This document shows positions 23,959 through 33,234 of a stretch of DNA of 33,809 nucleotides, in pieces (position 1 is the first letter of the stretch; each line of letters begins with the position of its first letter). Below the pieces are notes generated by a model. It ran no database searches. It was not told the origin of the DNA and saw only the letters and a program-made list of their open reading frames with translations. Position numbers and translations under genes: made by a program. The DNA lies in the NCBI RefSeq assembly GCF_008326305.1, contig NZ_BIXY01000080.1:1-33809 (forward strand), read 5' to 3'. This DNA is from Dictyobacter arantiisoli. GTDB lineage: Bacteria; Chloroflexota; Ktedonobacteria; Ktedonobacterales; Ktedonobacteraceae.

Positions 23959-24727
23959 GCACGAAATAATGACATTACCTCACTTTTCGATGAAAAGTAT
24001 CAGCAATGTTGCAAGTAAGAAGAGATGAAAGCGCTACAAAGCCTAAAAAGGTTGTATAAATAAATAATTGTTTATCATGCAATATTCATGCCCTTCTTTT
24101 TCTTTCTTGCTCTAGTGTAATCTCTCTTCTCTTCCTGTGTAACTATACAGGGACATTATTTGAAAAGTCAAGGGTAAAACATCCGATTGAGGAAAAGCTA
24201 AGGTATATCTATCACTTCATGATGGAATGTGGTTAGATGCCTGAGCTGTTCAGAAAGGTCTCCGCTCTGTGCCACGCAAGAAGCGTAAGAGATGTGCTAT
24301 TCACCCCGTTTCCATGTCTTGAAGACTTGTTACTATCCCTGGTGAGTGAATTGGGTGCATTTCTTTTTTTTCTGTTTCTTTGACAAAAAGAGTTCAGGAT
24401 CTTTCTATCTTGTCAATACATTTCTCACTTTATGCAAGCACAAAGGAGGCTGTAATCAGCCCTTCTCTCTGTATAATCTTATAGCGGAAGAGAAGAAAGA
24501 GAATCTTTCCTATTGATATGCATCAATATTTCCATTTATACTTAATTTCGCATGTGTATTACATGATTATTTTTTGATCAGGATTGTCTTATCGGTCAAT
24601 GATGATGATATGATACTTCCTCTCTCTGGTAGTGTGAGCCAACGCTCGCTCAATACCATATTTGCCGCCTGCGCACATTCGCATGTGTTGCTTCTTTGCG
24701 GCTGTGCAGGCGCTTTGAAGAAATTGG
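23959..24727. other. Divergent 0.77-kb intergenic region of the two giant genes
   Basis: Very AT-rich, with no coding frame of note. On the plus strand TTGACA (24380-24385) with TTCTAT 17 bases later, and TATAAT (24472-24477), are the promoter-like elements pointing to the RHS gene. TTGACAA (24380-24386) also pairs with TTGTCAA at about 24409-24415. A minus-strand promoter for the six-repeat gene is probably within 23990-24100 but was not pinned down. Confidence 0.4.
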
Positions 24728-27700
24728 ATGTGTATGTCAAGGAATGCATATAGGTCTGTTTCACGGCGAAATGGACGTCGCCATCGTTCACCATGGCTTA
24801 TCGCTCCATGGTTGCTGTTTTTTCTCATGGTGTTTCAAATCTTTGGCACGTCATTGGACGCCCTGGCGGCGGTTCTCCCCAATGCCAAGCACGTGTCTTC
24901 TAATCCTAATCCACCTCTCTCGTTGCCTGCCTGGTTACATACTCCAAAGGCGGTTCCCCATACGCTGGTGGGAGCATTGAGTACCCATACCAACACGAAT
25001 CGTCCAGCCGTCGGAAAGGTGGTTGATTCACGGGTAGCTGCTCCGGTGGAGTTTGTGTTGACATCGCAGGCTCAAACGTTGGTGAGTAAAGATGGGCATG
25101 TCTCTGTTGGGATCCCTGCCAATACCGTGACGGCCCAGCAGATCAAGGCAGCCGGCGGAAAGATTTCCCTGAAAATTGTGCAGACGTCGAGTACATCAGG
25201 TGGCCAGGCGAGTGGTCGTCTGATATTTGGCACTTATCAACTGCATTTGTTGGATGCGACTGAACACCCCTTGACCACGTTGGTGTTAGCACATCCTTTG
25301 ACCCTGCGCTATCATCTGGCTCCTGCACAACAATCATTGTTGGCAAAAGGGCAGGCGTTGGATATATTGTGGCAAAATGTTTCGTCGACCACGACACCAA
25401 CGACACCAACATCTGCAGCCTCTACGACGACATCCAACGCGTCGGCGACGCCACAGGCATCAAATAGTGCGCCTGTGTTGCTTCGGACCGCAAAAGATAC
25501 AGGATCGCTTTCCTGGAGCATTTCCACAAGCTTACAGGATCCTTCTACCTTGTCTCAGAAAGCACCTGCGAAGACAACGCAAGGATCATCATCGGTGGCG
25601 GGAACTGCCACCACCCCATCTGTGGCTGCAGCCTCCACCAGTATCGTTACGTTTAATACGCAGGCACCCCAGGCGAGTTGGGGGCAAGCGCAGAACACGG
25701 ACGTTGGCATGAGTTCTGGAGCGCTCGATTATCAGTATCCCTTCAGCGTTCCATCTGGTCCGGGTGGTCTGGCTCCATCTCTGGCTCTCAATTATGGGAG
25801 TGGCTCTGTGAATGAGACGACTAATGTGCAGGCGGCTGCTCCCTGGACGGGAGAAGGGTGGAACCTGGGATTAGGGTCGATTACCTGGAGTCAGGAAAAC
25901 GTTGATCCTGCCAATCGTGAGATTCAAAATATCTGGACAATCAATGATCCCAGTGGCGTGAGTGGACAACTCGTTCCGCCTGATCTTGGATATACGACGG
26001 CGGGAACGAGTCCAAATCCTGCACTCAGTGCCTTGCCAGTTACCTGGCATTCGGCTCCTGAGAGCCATGACAAAATTGAAGAGATTCAATACGGAAGTCA
26101 ACCGTGTTGGCAGGTCTGGTTGCCCAATGGCACGATGGAAGAATTTGGCTGCACCAGTGACTCTCGTCAATCGGCATTGGATGCCAACAATGCCTCCAGT
26201 CCCTACCGGTGGGATCTCGATGCGATTGTGGATCGTTATGGCAATCAGATCCGCGTGCACTACCAACGGATCTGGCCTGCCAATGGGGTCCAGGATGCAG
26301 TCATTTCCACCATTGAGTATGATGATCCTTCTTGCCATAGTGTGCCATCGGGGACATCACCAGTGGCGCAGTGCAGTTCCTGGAATCCTCTGACAAAAAT
26401 CGTCTTTGATGCCAGCACAAAGGTGGCGAACCCGACCAATTCTGATGGGTGTGCGGGTTGGAGTTCGACCACTTTTCGCTGTGATGATCCCGTTGATGCC
26501 TCCGGTGGCCTCACCGCTCCCAAAGTGGTCAATAGCTATGTCTTGAATGACATCAAAGTCGAAACGCTTGGCAGTGTGCTCCGTGAGTATGTGTTTTCCT
26601 ACGATCAGGGCATTCATCAGCAGATCCAGGATCCCGCCACGGGGCAGCAAAAGGGCATTGCCGGATATTTGAATCTCACCAGGATTCAAACACTGGGAGC
26701 GGCAACGGCGACTGGCTCGGGGCAGACCGGTTCATCCTCGAATGCGCCGGTGACGACCATGACCTACACCAAGCAGACGGAACATTATGAAGATTTGTCG
26801 TATTATGCAACCCCTTCAACCAATTGTGGGCCGTCGTGGAACAAGAATAATGGCTGCTATTTGTGGTCTCAAACCTACAATGGCTATTACCTCAGGACCA
26901 TCGACAATGGCATGGGCTGGAATGAAAGTGTCAATTGGCAAGAGGCGCGCAATAATACGTATGGGGTGTATGTTCCTTCTGGCCAGACAATGGATACGTT
27001 TAGTCCCTTTTCCTGTGATGGACAGGAGAACAATTATCCCTGTGATGAGGCTGATTATCGTGCCTGGAGTCGTATTGTGGTCACTTCACGAACCACGACC
27101 ACCAATGGAGTGGCATCGACCTGGAACTATCAGTACGAGATGAGCAAGTTTATTAACAATGCAACGATGTGTCTCACCCAGAGTGTGTGTGGGCAAGGCT
27201 TTACCTGGGGCGATATTAACGATAACGATTATGCGGACTACTACAATGTGCATTTCATGAGTTTTGCCAGTGCGCAGGTCACACAGCCCGATCAGAGTTA
27301 TCAGCAATACACCTTCTACTCAACCCCCGGGTTGGGAGTCGCTACCAGTAGTATTCAAACGAAAAATTGTGCATATAAATTTAACAATGGAACAACAAAC
27401 CATTGTGGTATTGCTCCCTATTGGAATGGAGACCCTGCGCTGGCTGGTCGGCCAAAAGAGGTGCAAAGTTATAGCTCCGATGGGAAGCTGATGCAGGATA
27501 GCCAGTGGATCTATAGCTTGAATTGTCCCCCTTCCGGCGTGGCAGGGAGCGTGGGAGCGGGAACTTCCGGTGGAATGTATGATCCAGGAACTTCCTATCT
27601 CTTTAGCGAGCTGGATCAAACGAATCCGGTGGTGGTCTGTGATCCTCGCGTCACCCAGCAGGATAATTATCAGGTGGATGGGGCAACCGATGCAACGCAT

Positions 27701-30700
27701 TTGACGGATAGCAATACGGTCCATAAAACCACGACCTATAGTTATGATGGGGATAATCAGGGATCGAGCCATGTCAGCAATTATGATTATGGCAACGTCA
27801 ATAAGGTGACGGTCACCGCCAATGATGTCAATAGCCAGCAATATATCTCGGATACTACCTATTATCCCAACGATAGCAGTTCGGTCTACCTGACGGATCT
27901 GCCGGGACGCACGACGACCCAGGATAGTTCTGGCACCCAGTATGGCTGTCATGTGAACTTCTATGGTGGGAGCAGTAGTTTTACCACGCCCCCCTCCTTG
28001 CCTGATGTGACCAGAACGGAAGATCATACCGGGTACAGCAATCCAACCGATGGCTGTGTAGCACCGGGAAGTCTCATCGTCAACCAGGCCACCTATGATG
28101 CGTCGGGCAATGCCACGACGGCCATCGATGCCGACAATCATCTCGGCTGTACCAGCGGGTCGGGGTCCACGACCTATAGCGCCTGTGCTGCATATGATGG
28201 TTTTGACACCCATCTTGTGACGGTGAGCAATGCGAAGAAGCAGTCATCAACCAATAGCTACAGTGCGAGCAATACGGGCGGCTATGGACAATGGCTGCTG
28301 GCCACCAAAGACGCCAATGGACAAACCACGACCTTTCAGTATGATGGGTTGGGGCGGTTAACCGCAATGGCCGCGCCGGGCGATACGCTCACGAGCCCGA
28401 CTGTCTCTTATACCTACAACAACACCTGTACGGCGGGAGCGACGGCCCCCTGTCTGGAAATTGATACCACGACGCGACAAAGCAGTGGGGGCAGTCAGAC
28501 CATCACGACGCAGCAATGGTACGATGGGCAGGGACGGCTGGTAGAAACGAAAGCGCCAGGACCTAATCTGCTCTCGAAGATTCCCAAAGTGCCTTCGACG
28601 CTGGTGAGCTATACTGTCTATGACAGTATGGGGCGAGCCACCACCAAGAGTTTGCCGTATGCAGTGTCTGCTTTGAGTGGGACGGGCTATGTGACGCCGA
28701 ACCTCTCACAGGCGCGCACCTTCACGACCTACGATGGATTGGGACGTTCGTTGGGATCGGTCACCTATCAAGATGCCTCAACGATTGTGTTAACGACCAC
28801 CGTTTCCTATCAACTCGGTAATGGATTGGCCAGTTTTTCGCGCGATACCACCACGCCCTTTGAGCGAACGATCACCCTGGATGCCTACAATCATCAGCAG
28901 ATCAGCTATAGTGATGCCTTAGGGCGCCATCGCTATGATCAACTCTTTAGCGGCACGGGCGCATCAGGCAGTCCCTATAGTACGGTGCGCACCCTTCAAT
29001 ACAATCGCGATACGGTGGGCAACCTGTACTCAACCGATACCTTTGATGCCTCCTCGAACATCGTTGCCTACCAGACGACCACCTACGATGGTGTGGGACG
29101 CAAAACGGGACTCAATGACGCAGATTCCGGTTCCTGTACGAATACTCCCTTGCCCGCTGGCTGTAGCAGTAGCAGCGATACGGCCTGGAAGTACAACTAC
29201 GACCGCAACGGCAACGTGCTCAGTCAACAGGATCCTCGTGGGCAGAGTACCTATGTGAGCTATGATGTGCTCAACCGAGCACTCTGTAAAGGCACCACAT
29301 CCGCAGCGGTTTCGCCCTGTAGCAGCAGTGCCTACGCGACCTTCTTCTATGACAGCTATGACAACACCAGCAATCCTGGCGTGACGTTCCCCTCCACCTG
29401 TGTGGCTCCCAGCGGTTCCTACGCCTCCGATCCGATTGGCAAAGAGACGGCGGAAACCTTCAGTGCCAGCGCTGGCAATGGATCGCGCTGTAGCGGCTAC
29501 AATCAGCGGGGCCAGGCCGACCAGAGCGGGTTGACGGTCACCGCCGATGGAACGACCACCACCCAAACGGTGAGTACTTCTTATAATGATATGGGGCAGC
29601 AAACTACGCTAGTGTATCCTGATGGGGAAGAATTAACTGCACAATATGATGGTAATGGCTACTTTCGTTCCTCCTACTTTGGCGATGCCAGCAGCACTGA
29701 TCCCGTCAACTTCCTGGTTGGTATGACTACATATACCAACAACGGACAGATAGATGGCCTGGCCTTAGGTGGATCAGCAGCCAAAGCATCGCTGCCAACT
29801 GCTGTCTTCTCGACCAGTGCGACCTATGATGGCATTGATCGTCCCGTGACCAGTAATGCCACGCGCAATGGCAGCACCTTCTGGAGTCAGACGAAGACCT
29901 ATGACAACGTCGGCAATACGCTCAATCTAAGCACCACGCTTCCTACTATTGCGGGTGGTAGCCAGACTATTTCCCAATCCTTCTGCTATGATGCGCTCAA
30001 TCGTCTGGTGTGGGCCGGCGATACCGGAACCCCGACGGGAGGAGATCATTGTGGCTTAAACTCCAATGGCACCACCATTGCACCGTATCAGCAAACATTC
30101 AGCTATGATGCTCTGGATCGTCTAACGAGTGGCCCTGCAGGTACGGAAACTTATGGCACCGCCCCTGTTCATGGAGCCACAATGTTGAACAAGGTACTCA
30201 ATCAGTATGCTAGTTATGATGCTATGGGGAACATGACTTGTCGCAATGTGGACGCTACAACAGGCTCAACACACAGTTGCGATGCCACTCAAAGTGGAGC
30301 ATTGATGAGTTATGATAATGAAGGGCGCCTCGCCTCGTGGACAGCACCTGGAGCGTCAATGCCCAGCGATCAATTCCTCTATGACAATGCAGGTAATCGT
30401 GTGTTGCAACGTGTAAGTACGGGAGGTAGTAACCCAACGGATACTATCACATTTGATAACTACACTGAGATTAGTATTAATGCAGGGGGAACTTCGACCA
30501 CCAAATATTACATGTCTGGCGGGCAGAAAGTCGCGATGCGTAAAGATGGTATCCTCTCCTATTTGGTACCGGATTTCCTCGGCAGTATGAGCCTCTCGCT
30601 CTACGCAGATGGGTCTGTGCAGGCCGTGCAGCTGTTTTCACCTTTTGGAGGGACATTGTATAGCGATGGTTCAACGCCAACATCTTACAATTTTACTGGA

Positions 30701-31663
30701 CAGCGTCTGGATAGTCAGACCGGGCTATTGTACTACAATGCTCGTTATTATGATCCGATAAGCGGGCGTTTCATCAGTGTTGATGGGGTTGAAAATAATG
30801 CTAATGGAGATGATCCATATGCATACGTGAGTGGAAATCCAGAAACACTGACAGATCCAACAGGTCAATTTCGTATGGATGGGCAAGGAGATCGTTCATG
30901 GACATCCTCTGGGGGAAATCATGCCACATATGTTGCCAATGATAATACTCCGCCCATGGTCATCGGTTATGGTTGGGGGGATTCTTGGACTCCTGTATAT
31001 GGTCCCATCCCTTTGTTAACTTATCCACCGGTTGATCTTCCTCCAGCATCTCCCCTTTTTGGGAATTGGTGGACATCGTCAGTTGCAGGTGTGACGCATG
31101 CGAATAATGGGATAACAGGGTATGTGACTGCCGCAGCTAGTTCGGCTAAAAAAAATGCTGAAATAGCGGGAAATGTAGCAACAAATAACGGAACTTATAA
31201 TGATGGAAATCCAGGGGAAAATGATTACATACGACGTCAAGCGGAGGAGACGCTTGGTAAGTCGCAATCAAGTACCCGAAATCTATCCTCAAGAGCGCAG
31301 GCTGCTGAAGATTTGGGAAAAGGTTTTGAAGATGCGGCATCTAAGTTGGATCGTGTTAGTAATTTTTTGACTGGTGTTGGCTTTTTTGTAGATGGCATTT
31401 CCAGTGGAATGGCTGACTATAATCAGCATCATGATGTTGGAAAGGCTATTGGTGCTGGTCTGATGCATGGAACTTTATCGACAGTTGGTTCTATGGTTTT
31501 TGCTTCTCAGTTTTCACCAGCTTGTGCTATTGGTGGCGAATTAATAGCTGGACCTCCTGGTGCAGTCGTTGGAGCTGCTGTTGGAGCTATTGGTGGCGGA
31601 TACTATGGAGGTGTATTTGGAGATAATTTGGCGGATGATTGGTGTAAAGGATTGAACATATAA
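24728..31663 (+). CDS. Giant SpvB/RHS-repeat protein with variable C-terminal tip
   Basis: A 2311-residue exported protein. An arginine-rich start leads to a hydrophobic segment (PWLIAPWLLFFLMVFQ, about residues 23-40). A Thr/Pro/Ala linker lies at about 219-247. Residues about 325-400 carry an SpvB/TcB-like start (DYQYPFSVPSGPGGLAPSLA, then PWTGEGWNLGLGSITW). From about 1040 to 1990 there are many RHS/YD repeats (YD..GR, G..T...YD). The RHS core (GQRLDSQTGLLYYNARYYDP, then SGRFISVD) is at about 1990-2020 and ends at DPTGQ near 2043. The last 265 residues differ in character: a charged helical stretch (about 2185-2215) and a glycine-zipper (GPPGAVVGAAVGAIGGGYYG). RHS proteins form a cocoon around a toxic tip; this tip may be membrane-active, which is inference. 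ATG 24734 is an alternative start. Confidence 0.87.
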   Translation: MCMSRNAYRSVSRRNGRRHRSPWLIAPWLLFFLMVFQIFGTSLDALAAVLPNAKHVSSNPNPPLSLPAWLHTPKAVPHTLVGALSTHTNTNRPAVGKVVDSRVAAPVEFVLTSQAQTLVSKDGHVSVGIPANTVTAQQIKAAGGKISLKIVQTSSTSGGQASGRLIFGTYQLHLLDATEHPLTTLVLAHPLTLRYHLAPAQQSLLAKGQALDILWQNVSSTTTPTTPTSAASTTTSNASATPQASNSAPVLLRTAKDTGSLSWSISTSLQDPSTLSQKAPAKTTQGSSSVAGTATTPSVAAASTSIVTFNTQAPQASWGQAQNTDVGMSSGALDYQYPFSVPSGPGGLAPSLALNYGSGSVNETTNVQAAAPWTGEGWNLGLGSITWSQENVDPANREIQNIWTINDPSGVSGQLVPPDLGYTTAGTSPNPALSALPVTWHSAPESHDKIEEIQYGSQPCWQVWLPNGTMEEFGCTSDSRQSALDANNASSPYRWDLDAIVDRYGNQIRVHYQRIWPANGVQDAVISTIEYDDPSCHSVPSGTSPVAQCSSWNPLTKIVFDASTKVANPTNSDGCAGWSSTTFRCDDPVDASGGLTAPKVVNSYVLNDIKVETLGSVLREYVFSYDQGIHQQIQDPATGQQKGIAGYLNLTRIQTLGAATATGSGQTGSSSNAPVTTMTYTKQTEHYEDLSYYATPSTNCGPSWNKNNGCYLWSQTYNGYYLRTIDNGMGWNESVNWQEARNNTYGVYVPSGQTMDTFSPFSCDGQENNYPCDEADYRAWSRIVVTSRTTTTNGVASTWNYQYEMSKFINNATMCLTQSVCGQGFTWGDINDNDYADYYNVHFMSFASAQVTQPDQSYQQYTFYSTPGLGVATSSIQTKNCAYKFNNGTTNHCGIAPYWNGDPALAGRPKEVQSYSSDGKLMQDSQWIYSLNCPPSGVAGSVGAGTSGGMYDPGTSYLFSELDQTNPVVVCDPRVTQQDNYQVDGATDATHLTDSNTVHKTTTYSYDGDNQGSSHVSNYDYGNVNKVTVTANDVNSQQYISDTTYYPNDSSSVYLTDLPGRTTTQDSSGTQYGCHVNFYGGSSSFTTPPSLPDVTRTEDHTGYSNPTDGCVAPGSLIVNQATYDASGNATTAIDADNHLGCTSGSGSTTYSACAAYDGFDTHLVTVSNAKKQSSTNSYSASNTGGYGQWLLATKDANGQTTTFQYDGLGRLTAMAAPGDTLTSPTVSYTYNNTCTAGATAPCLEIDTTTRQSSGGSQTITTQQWYDGQGRLVETKAPGPNLLSKIPKVPSTLVSYTVYDSMGRATTKSLPYAVSALSGTGYVTPNLSQARTFTTYDGLGRSLGSVTYQDASTIVLTTTVSYQLGNGLASFSRDTTTPFERTITLDAYNHQQISYSDALGRHRYDQLFSGTGASGSPYSTVRTLQYNRDTVGNLYSTDTFDASSNIVAYQTTTYDGVGRKTGLNDADSGSCTNTPLPAGCSSSSDTAWKYNYDRNGNVLSQQDPRGQSTYVSYDVLNRALCKGTTSAAVSPCSSSAYATFFYDSYDNTSNPGVTFPSTCVAPSGSYASDPIGKETAETFSASAGNGSRCSGYNQRGQADQSGLTVTADGTTTTQTVSTSYNDMGQQTTLVYPDGEELTAQYDGNGYFRSSYFGDASSTDPVNFLVGMTTYTNNGQIDGLALGGSAAKASLPTAVFSTSATYDGIDRPVTSNATRNGSTFWSQTKTYDNVGNTLNLSTTLPTIAGGSQTISQSFCYDALNRLVWAGDTGTPTGGDHCGLNSNGTTIAPYQQTFSYDALDRLTSGPAGTETYGTAPVHGATMLNKVLNQYASYDAMGNMTCRNVDATTGSTHSCDATQSGALMSYDNEGRLASWTAPGASMPSDQFLYDNAGNRVLQRVSTGGSNPTDTITFDNYTEISINAGGTSTTKYYMSGGQKVAMRKDGILSYLVPDFLGSMSLSLYADGSVQAVQLFSPFGGTLYSDGSTPTSYNFTGQRLDSQTGLLYYNARYYDPISGRFISVDGVENNANGDDPYAYVSGNPETLTDPTGQFRMDGQGDRSWTSSGGNHATYVANDNTPPMVIGYGWGDSWTPVYGPIPLLTYPPVDLPPASPLFGNWWTSSVAGVTHANNGITGYVTAAASSAKKNAEIAGNVATNNGTYNDGNPGENDYIRRQAEETLGKSQSSTRNLSSRAQAAEDLGKGFEDAASKLDRVSNFLTGVGFFVDGISSGMADYNQHHDVGKAIGAGLMHGTLSTVGSMVFASQFSPACAIGGELIAGPPGAVVGAAVGAIGGGYYGGVFGDNLADDWCKGLNI
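27860..28401 (+). repeat. Segment duplicated at 33268-33809 (donor or recipient copy)
   Basis: These 542 bases inside the RHS gene are matched base for base, without indels (offset 5408), by the end of the window. Differences cluster at the 5' end: about 13 in the first 110 bases or so, against about two in the remaining 430. The duplicated part lies within the repeat region and upstream of the RHS core. Confidence 0.9.
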
Positions 31664-31921
31664 AATAAGTTAGTTCTATAACGGGGCAATATGCAGTGAG
31701 TGAGATAGTTACATAGTTGGTAGAGCCTGCGTGAATAATTCTATTGCAATCACTGGAGGATATATGTAAGACATTCTCGATTTACTTGCGTTTGTTGTGG
31801 AAGCGTGAGATAGTAGTCGATGAGCATGAAGCCATGGCTTGATAAAGGGATGCTCATGAGAACATAGTTGTCGTTGCGATATTCATAATTACGTTGTATT
31901 TGTGGGCGGAAGGCTGTTTCT
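31664..31921. other. Gap after the RHS gene
   Basis: AT-rich spacer of about 260 bases with no gene and no clear terminator. GTTGGTAGAGC at about 31717-31727 resembles a tRNA D-arm, but no tRNA folds here. Confidence 0.4.
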
Positions 31922-32599
31922 ATGCAGGACACAGCCTTCCCTTTATCAAAGAGTGAAAGGTTTCTGGTTTCTGTTATGTGTATTCACAAACTTGGTATTG
32001 CCAAAAAACAATCTGTACCTCTCGTTCTCCCGTGGAGAGTTCTCGCTGAAGAAAAGATGGTAGCAAGAAAAGAGATCCAGAAAGAAGATGAAGATATTTT
32101 AGTTCAATTTGGAGCATCTTTTTTTGTTGGTGAACTTACTAAATATAGTAGTGCATGGGTCACCAGATACTTGAATGCGAACGAGATATACATTATCTCG
32201 ACCACTGTAGATGTAGATTTCAACGTAGCCGTATATATGATGTTTGCCTTTGCAGATACTGAAGGGGAGTTGATCGATGTCAGGACTGCTACTCAGGGTG
32301 ATAGATCCTTTCGTTCCCTCTTTCCCAGGAATGGTACTCATATAATTTTAGAGTATACAGATGAATTAAGAAGCCAGGTAGCGGAATCAAGCAATTGCGA
32401 GATAAAATTGCTCCTTTCAACAGGATTGATGAATGCGCATCCGGTTCTCGTGACTGTTCAGTTACGGAGGCATTCTGAGGATCAAACCTCTATGGAGATT
32501 AAAGGTTTCTCAAAAGAAGGCTGGATGATACGATGGCATGCAGGAAGAAAAATGGCGTATTTGGTTGCACAACGTATTGAGGAGCAGTTAAGTTTGTAG
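31922..32599 (+). CDS. Unknown soluble protein, candidate immunity protein
   Basis: A 225-residue protein with no signal peptide or membrane segment. I do not recognise the family. It has an acidic middle (EIQKEDEDILVQFG), beta-rich stretches (YIISTTVDVDFNVAVYMMFA) and a basic, amphipathic end (KGFSKEGWMIRWHAGRKMAY). GGAAGG (31908-31913) is eight bases before the ATG; ATG 32057 is an alternative. GC content and codon use are lower than in the main RHS body but like those of its tip. The first gene after a toxin-type tip is often the immunity gene, so that is the working idea, by position only. It could also be an unrelated cargo gene. Confidence 0.6.
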   Translation: MQDTAFPLSKSERFLVSVMCIHKLGIAKKQSVPLVLPWRVLAEEKMVARKEIQKEDEDILVQFGASFFVGELTKYSSAWVTRYLNANEIYIISTTVDVDFNVAVYMMFAFADTEGELIDVRTATQGDRSFRSLFPRNGTHIILEYTDELRSQVAESSNCEIKLLLSTGLMNAHPVLVTVQLRRHSEDQTSMEIKGFSKEGWMIRWHAGRKMAYLVAQRIEEQLSL

Positions 32600-32715
32600 C
32601 AACTGGTGTACACTTTTTAAGAATGGAGAGTCTTTTCAAGAGAAGATGAGGTATAGTGTTTTGTCTATCTTCTTTTTTTCTTGACGCGAGACAGGTAAGC
32701 CGGAGAGAGAAGATT

Positions 32716-33105
32716 ATGGTTACTGATGAAGACGATTTCGAACAGACGGAGGCCAACAAACGTGAGTATCGGATGTATAAAAGTGCACGAAGAAAAAAAG
32801 CCGTCCCTATTTATGGCGGTTATGCAGGTTCTGGTTTCTATGCTATTCTAGCTATCTTCAACTTTGGAGGTCCAGATTTTGGAGCTTACATCCTATCAGC
32901 GCTAATGCTCTATTGGGTCATTTTTTTATTTTCACTGCTCTATAAAACTGAAGAAACGTTTCTTCTTAAGCGTCTCCATCGCCGCGGAAATCCCAAATCA
33001 CCCGGAACGGCGTGGCGCAAATGGTTTCTCTTCTTTCGGCGAGGACTCATAATTGGCCTGGTTTACACGTTCCTCATGTTTATTGTCTGGCAACTGAAAC
33101 TATAA
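32716..33105 (+). CDS. Small membrane protein of unknown family
   Basis: A 129-residue protein. An acidic start (MVTDEDDFEQTEANKREY) and a basic cluster (KSARRKK) precede two hydrophobic segments (about residues 31-75, GGYAGSGFYAILAIFNFGG, then AYILSALMLYWVIFLFSLLY). A basic loop follows (KRLHRRGNPKSPGTAWRKW), then a third segment (RGLIIGLVYTFLMFIVWQL). The frame opens at 32656; ATG 32716 has GGAG ten bases upstream. Family unknown. As the tip of the RHS giant looks membrane-directed, a membrane-resident immunity protein is possible, but this is inference. It starts 116 bases after the preceding unknown gene on the same strand. Confidence 0.62.
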   Translation: MVTDEDDFEQTEANKREYRMYKSARRKKAVPIYGGYAGSGFYAILAIFNFGGPDFGAYILSALMLYWVIFLFSLLYKTEETFLLKRLHRRGNPKSPGTAWRKWFLFFRRGLIIGLVYTFLMFIVWQLKL

Positions 33106-33234
33106 GCCTGGAATATATTCCGGGCAATGCGTTTATGCGCCAAATTTCATGATTACGTTCGCCGATGAGATCCATCGAGAATCCCATTGTGTATGGTAGG
33201 TTCTTCAAGTATCGCAAATTTGTATTTGCAAAGC
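33106..33234. other. Short spacer before the orphan RHS cassette
   Basis: No gene. A small AT-rich hairpin, GCAAAT (33214-33219) with ATTTGC (33224-33229), lies just before the orphan frame. Confidence 0.4.

Noticed and set aside
27320..28213. 297-codon minus-strand frame inside the RHS gene
   Set aside because: Low-complexity shadow opposite the repeat-rich RHS frame; a shorter version occurs at the duplicated copy for the same reason.
31707..31760. tRNA-like D-arm sequence
   Set aside because: GTTGGTAGAGC is present, but there is no matching D-stem partner, anticodon stem or TTCGA arm.
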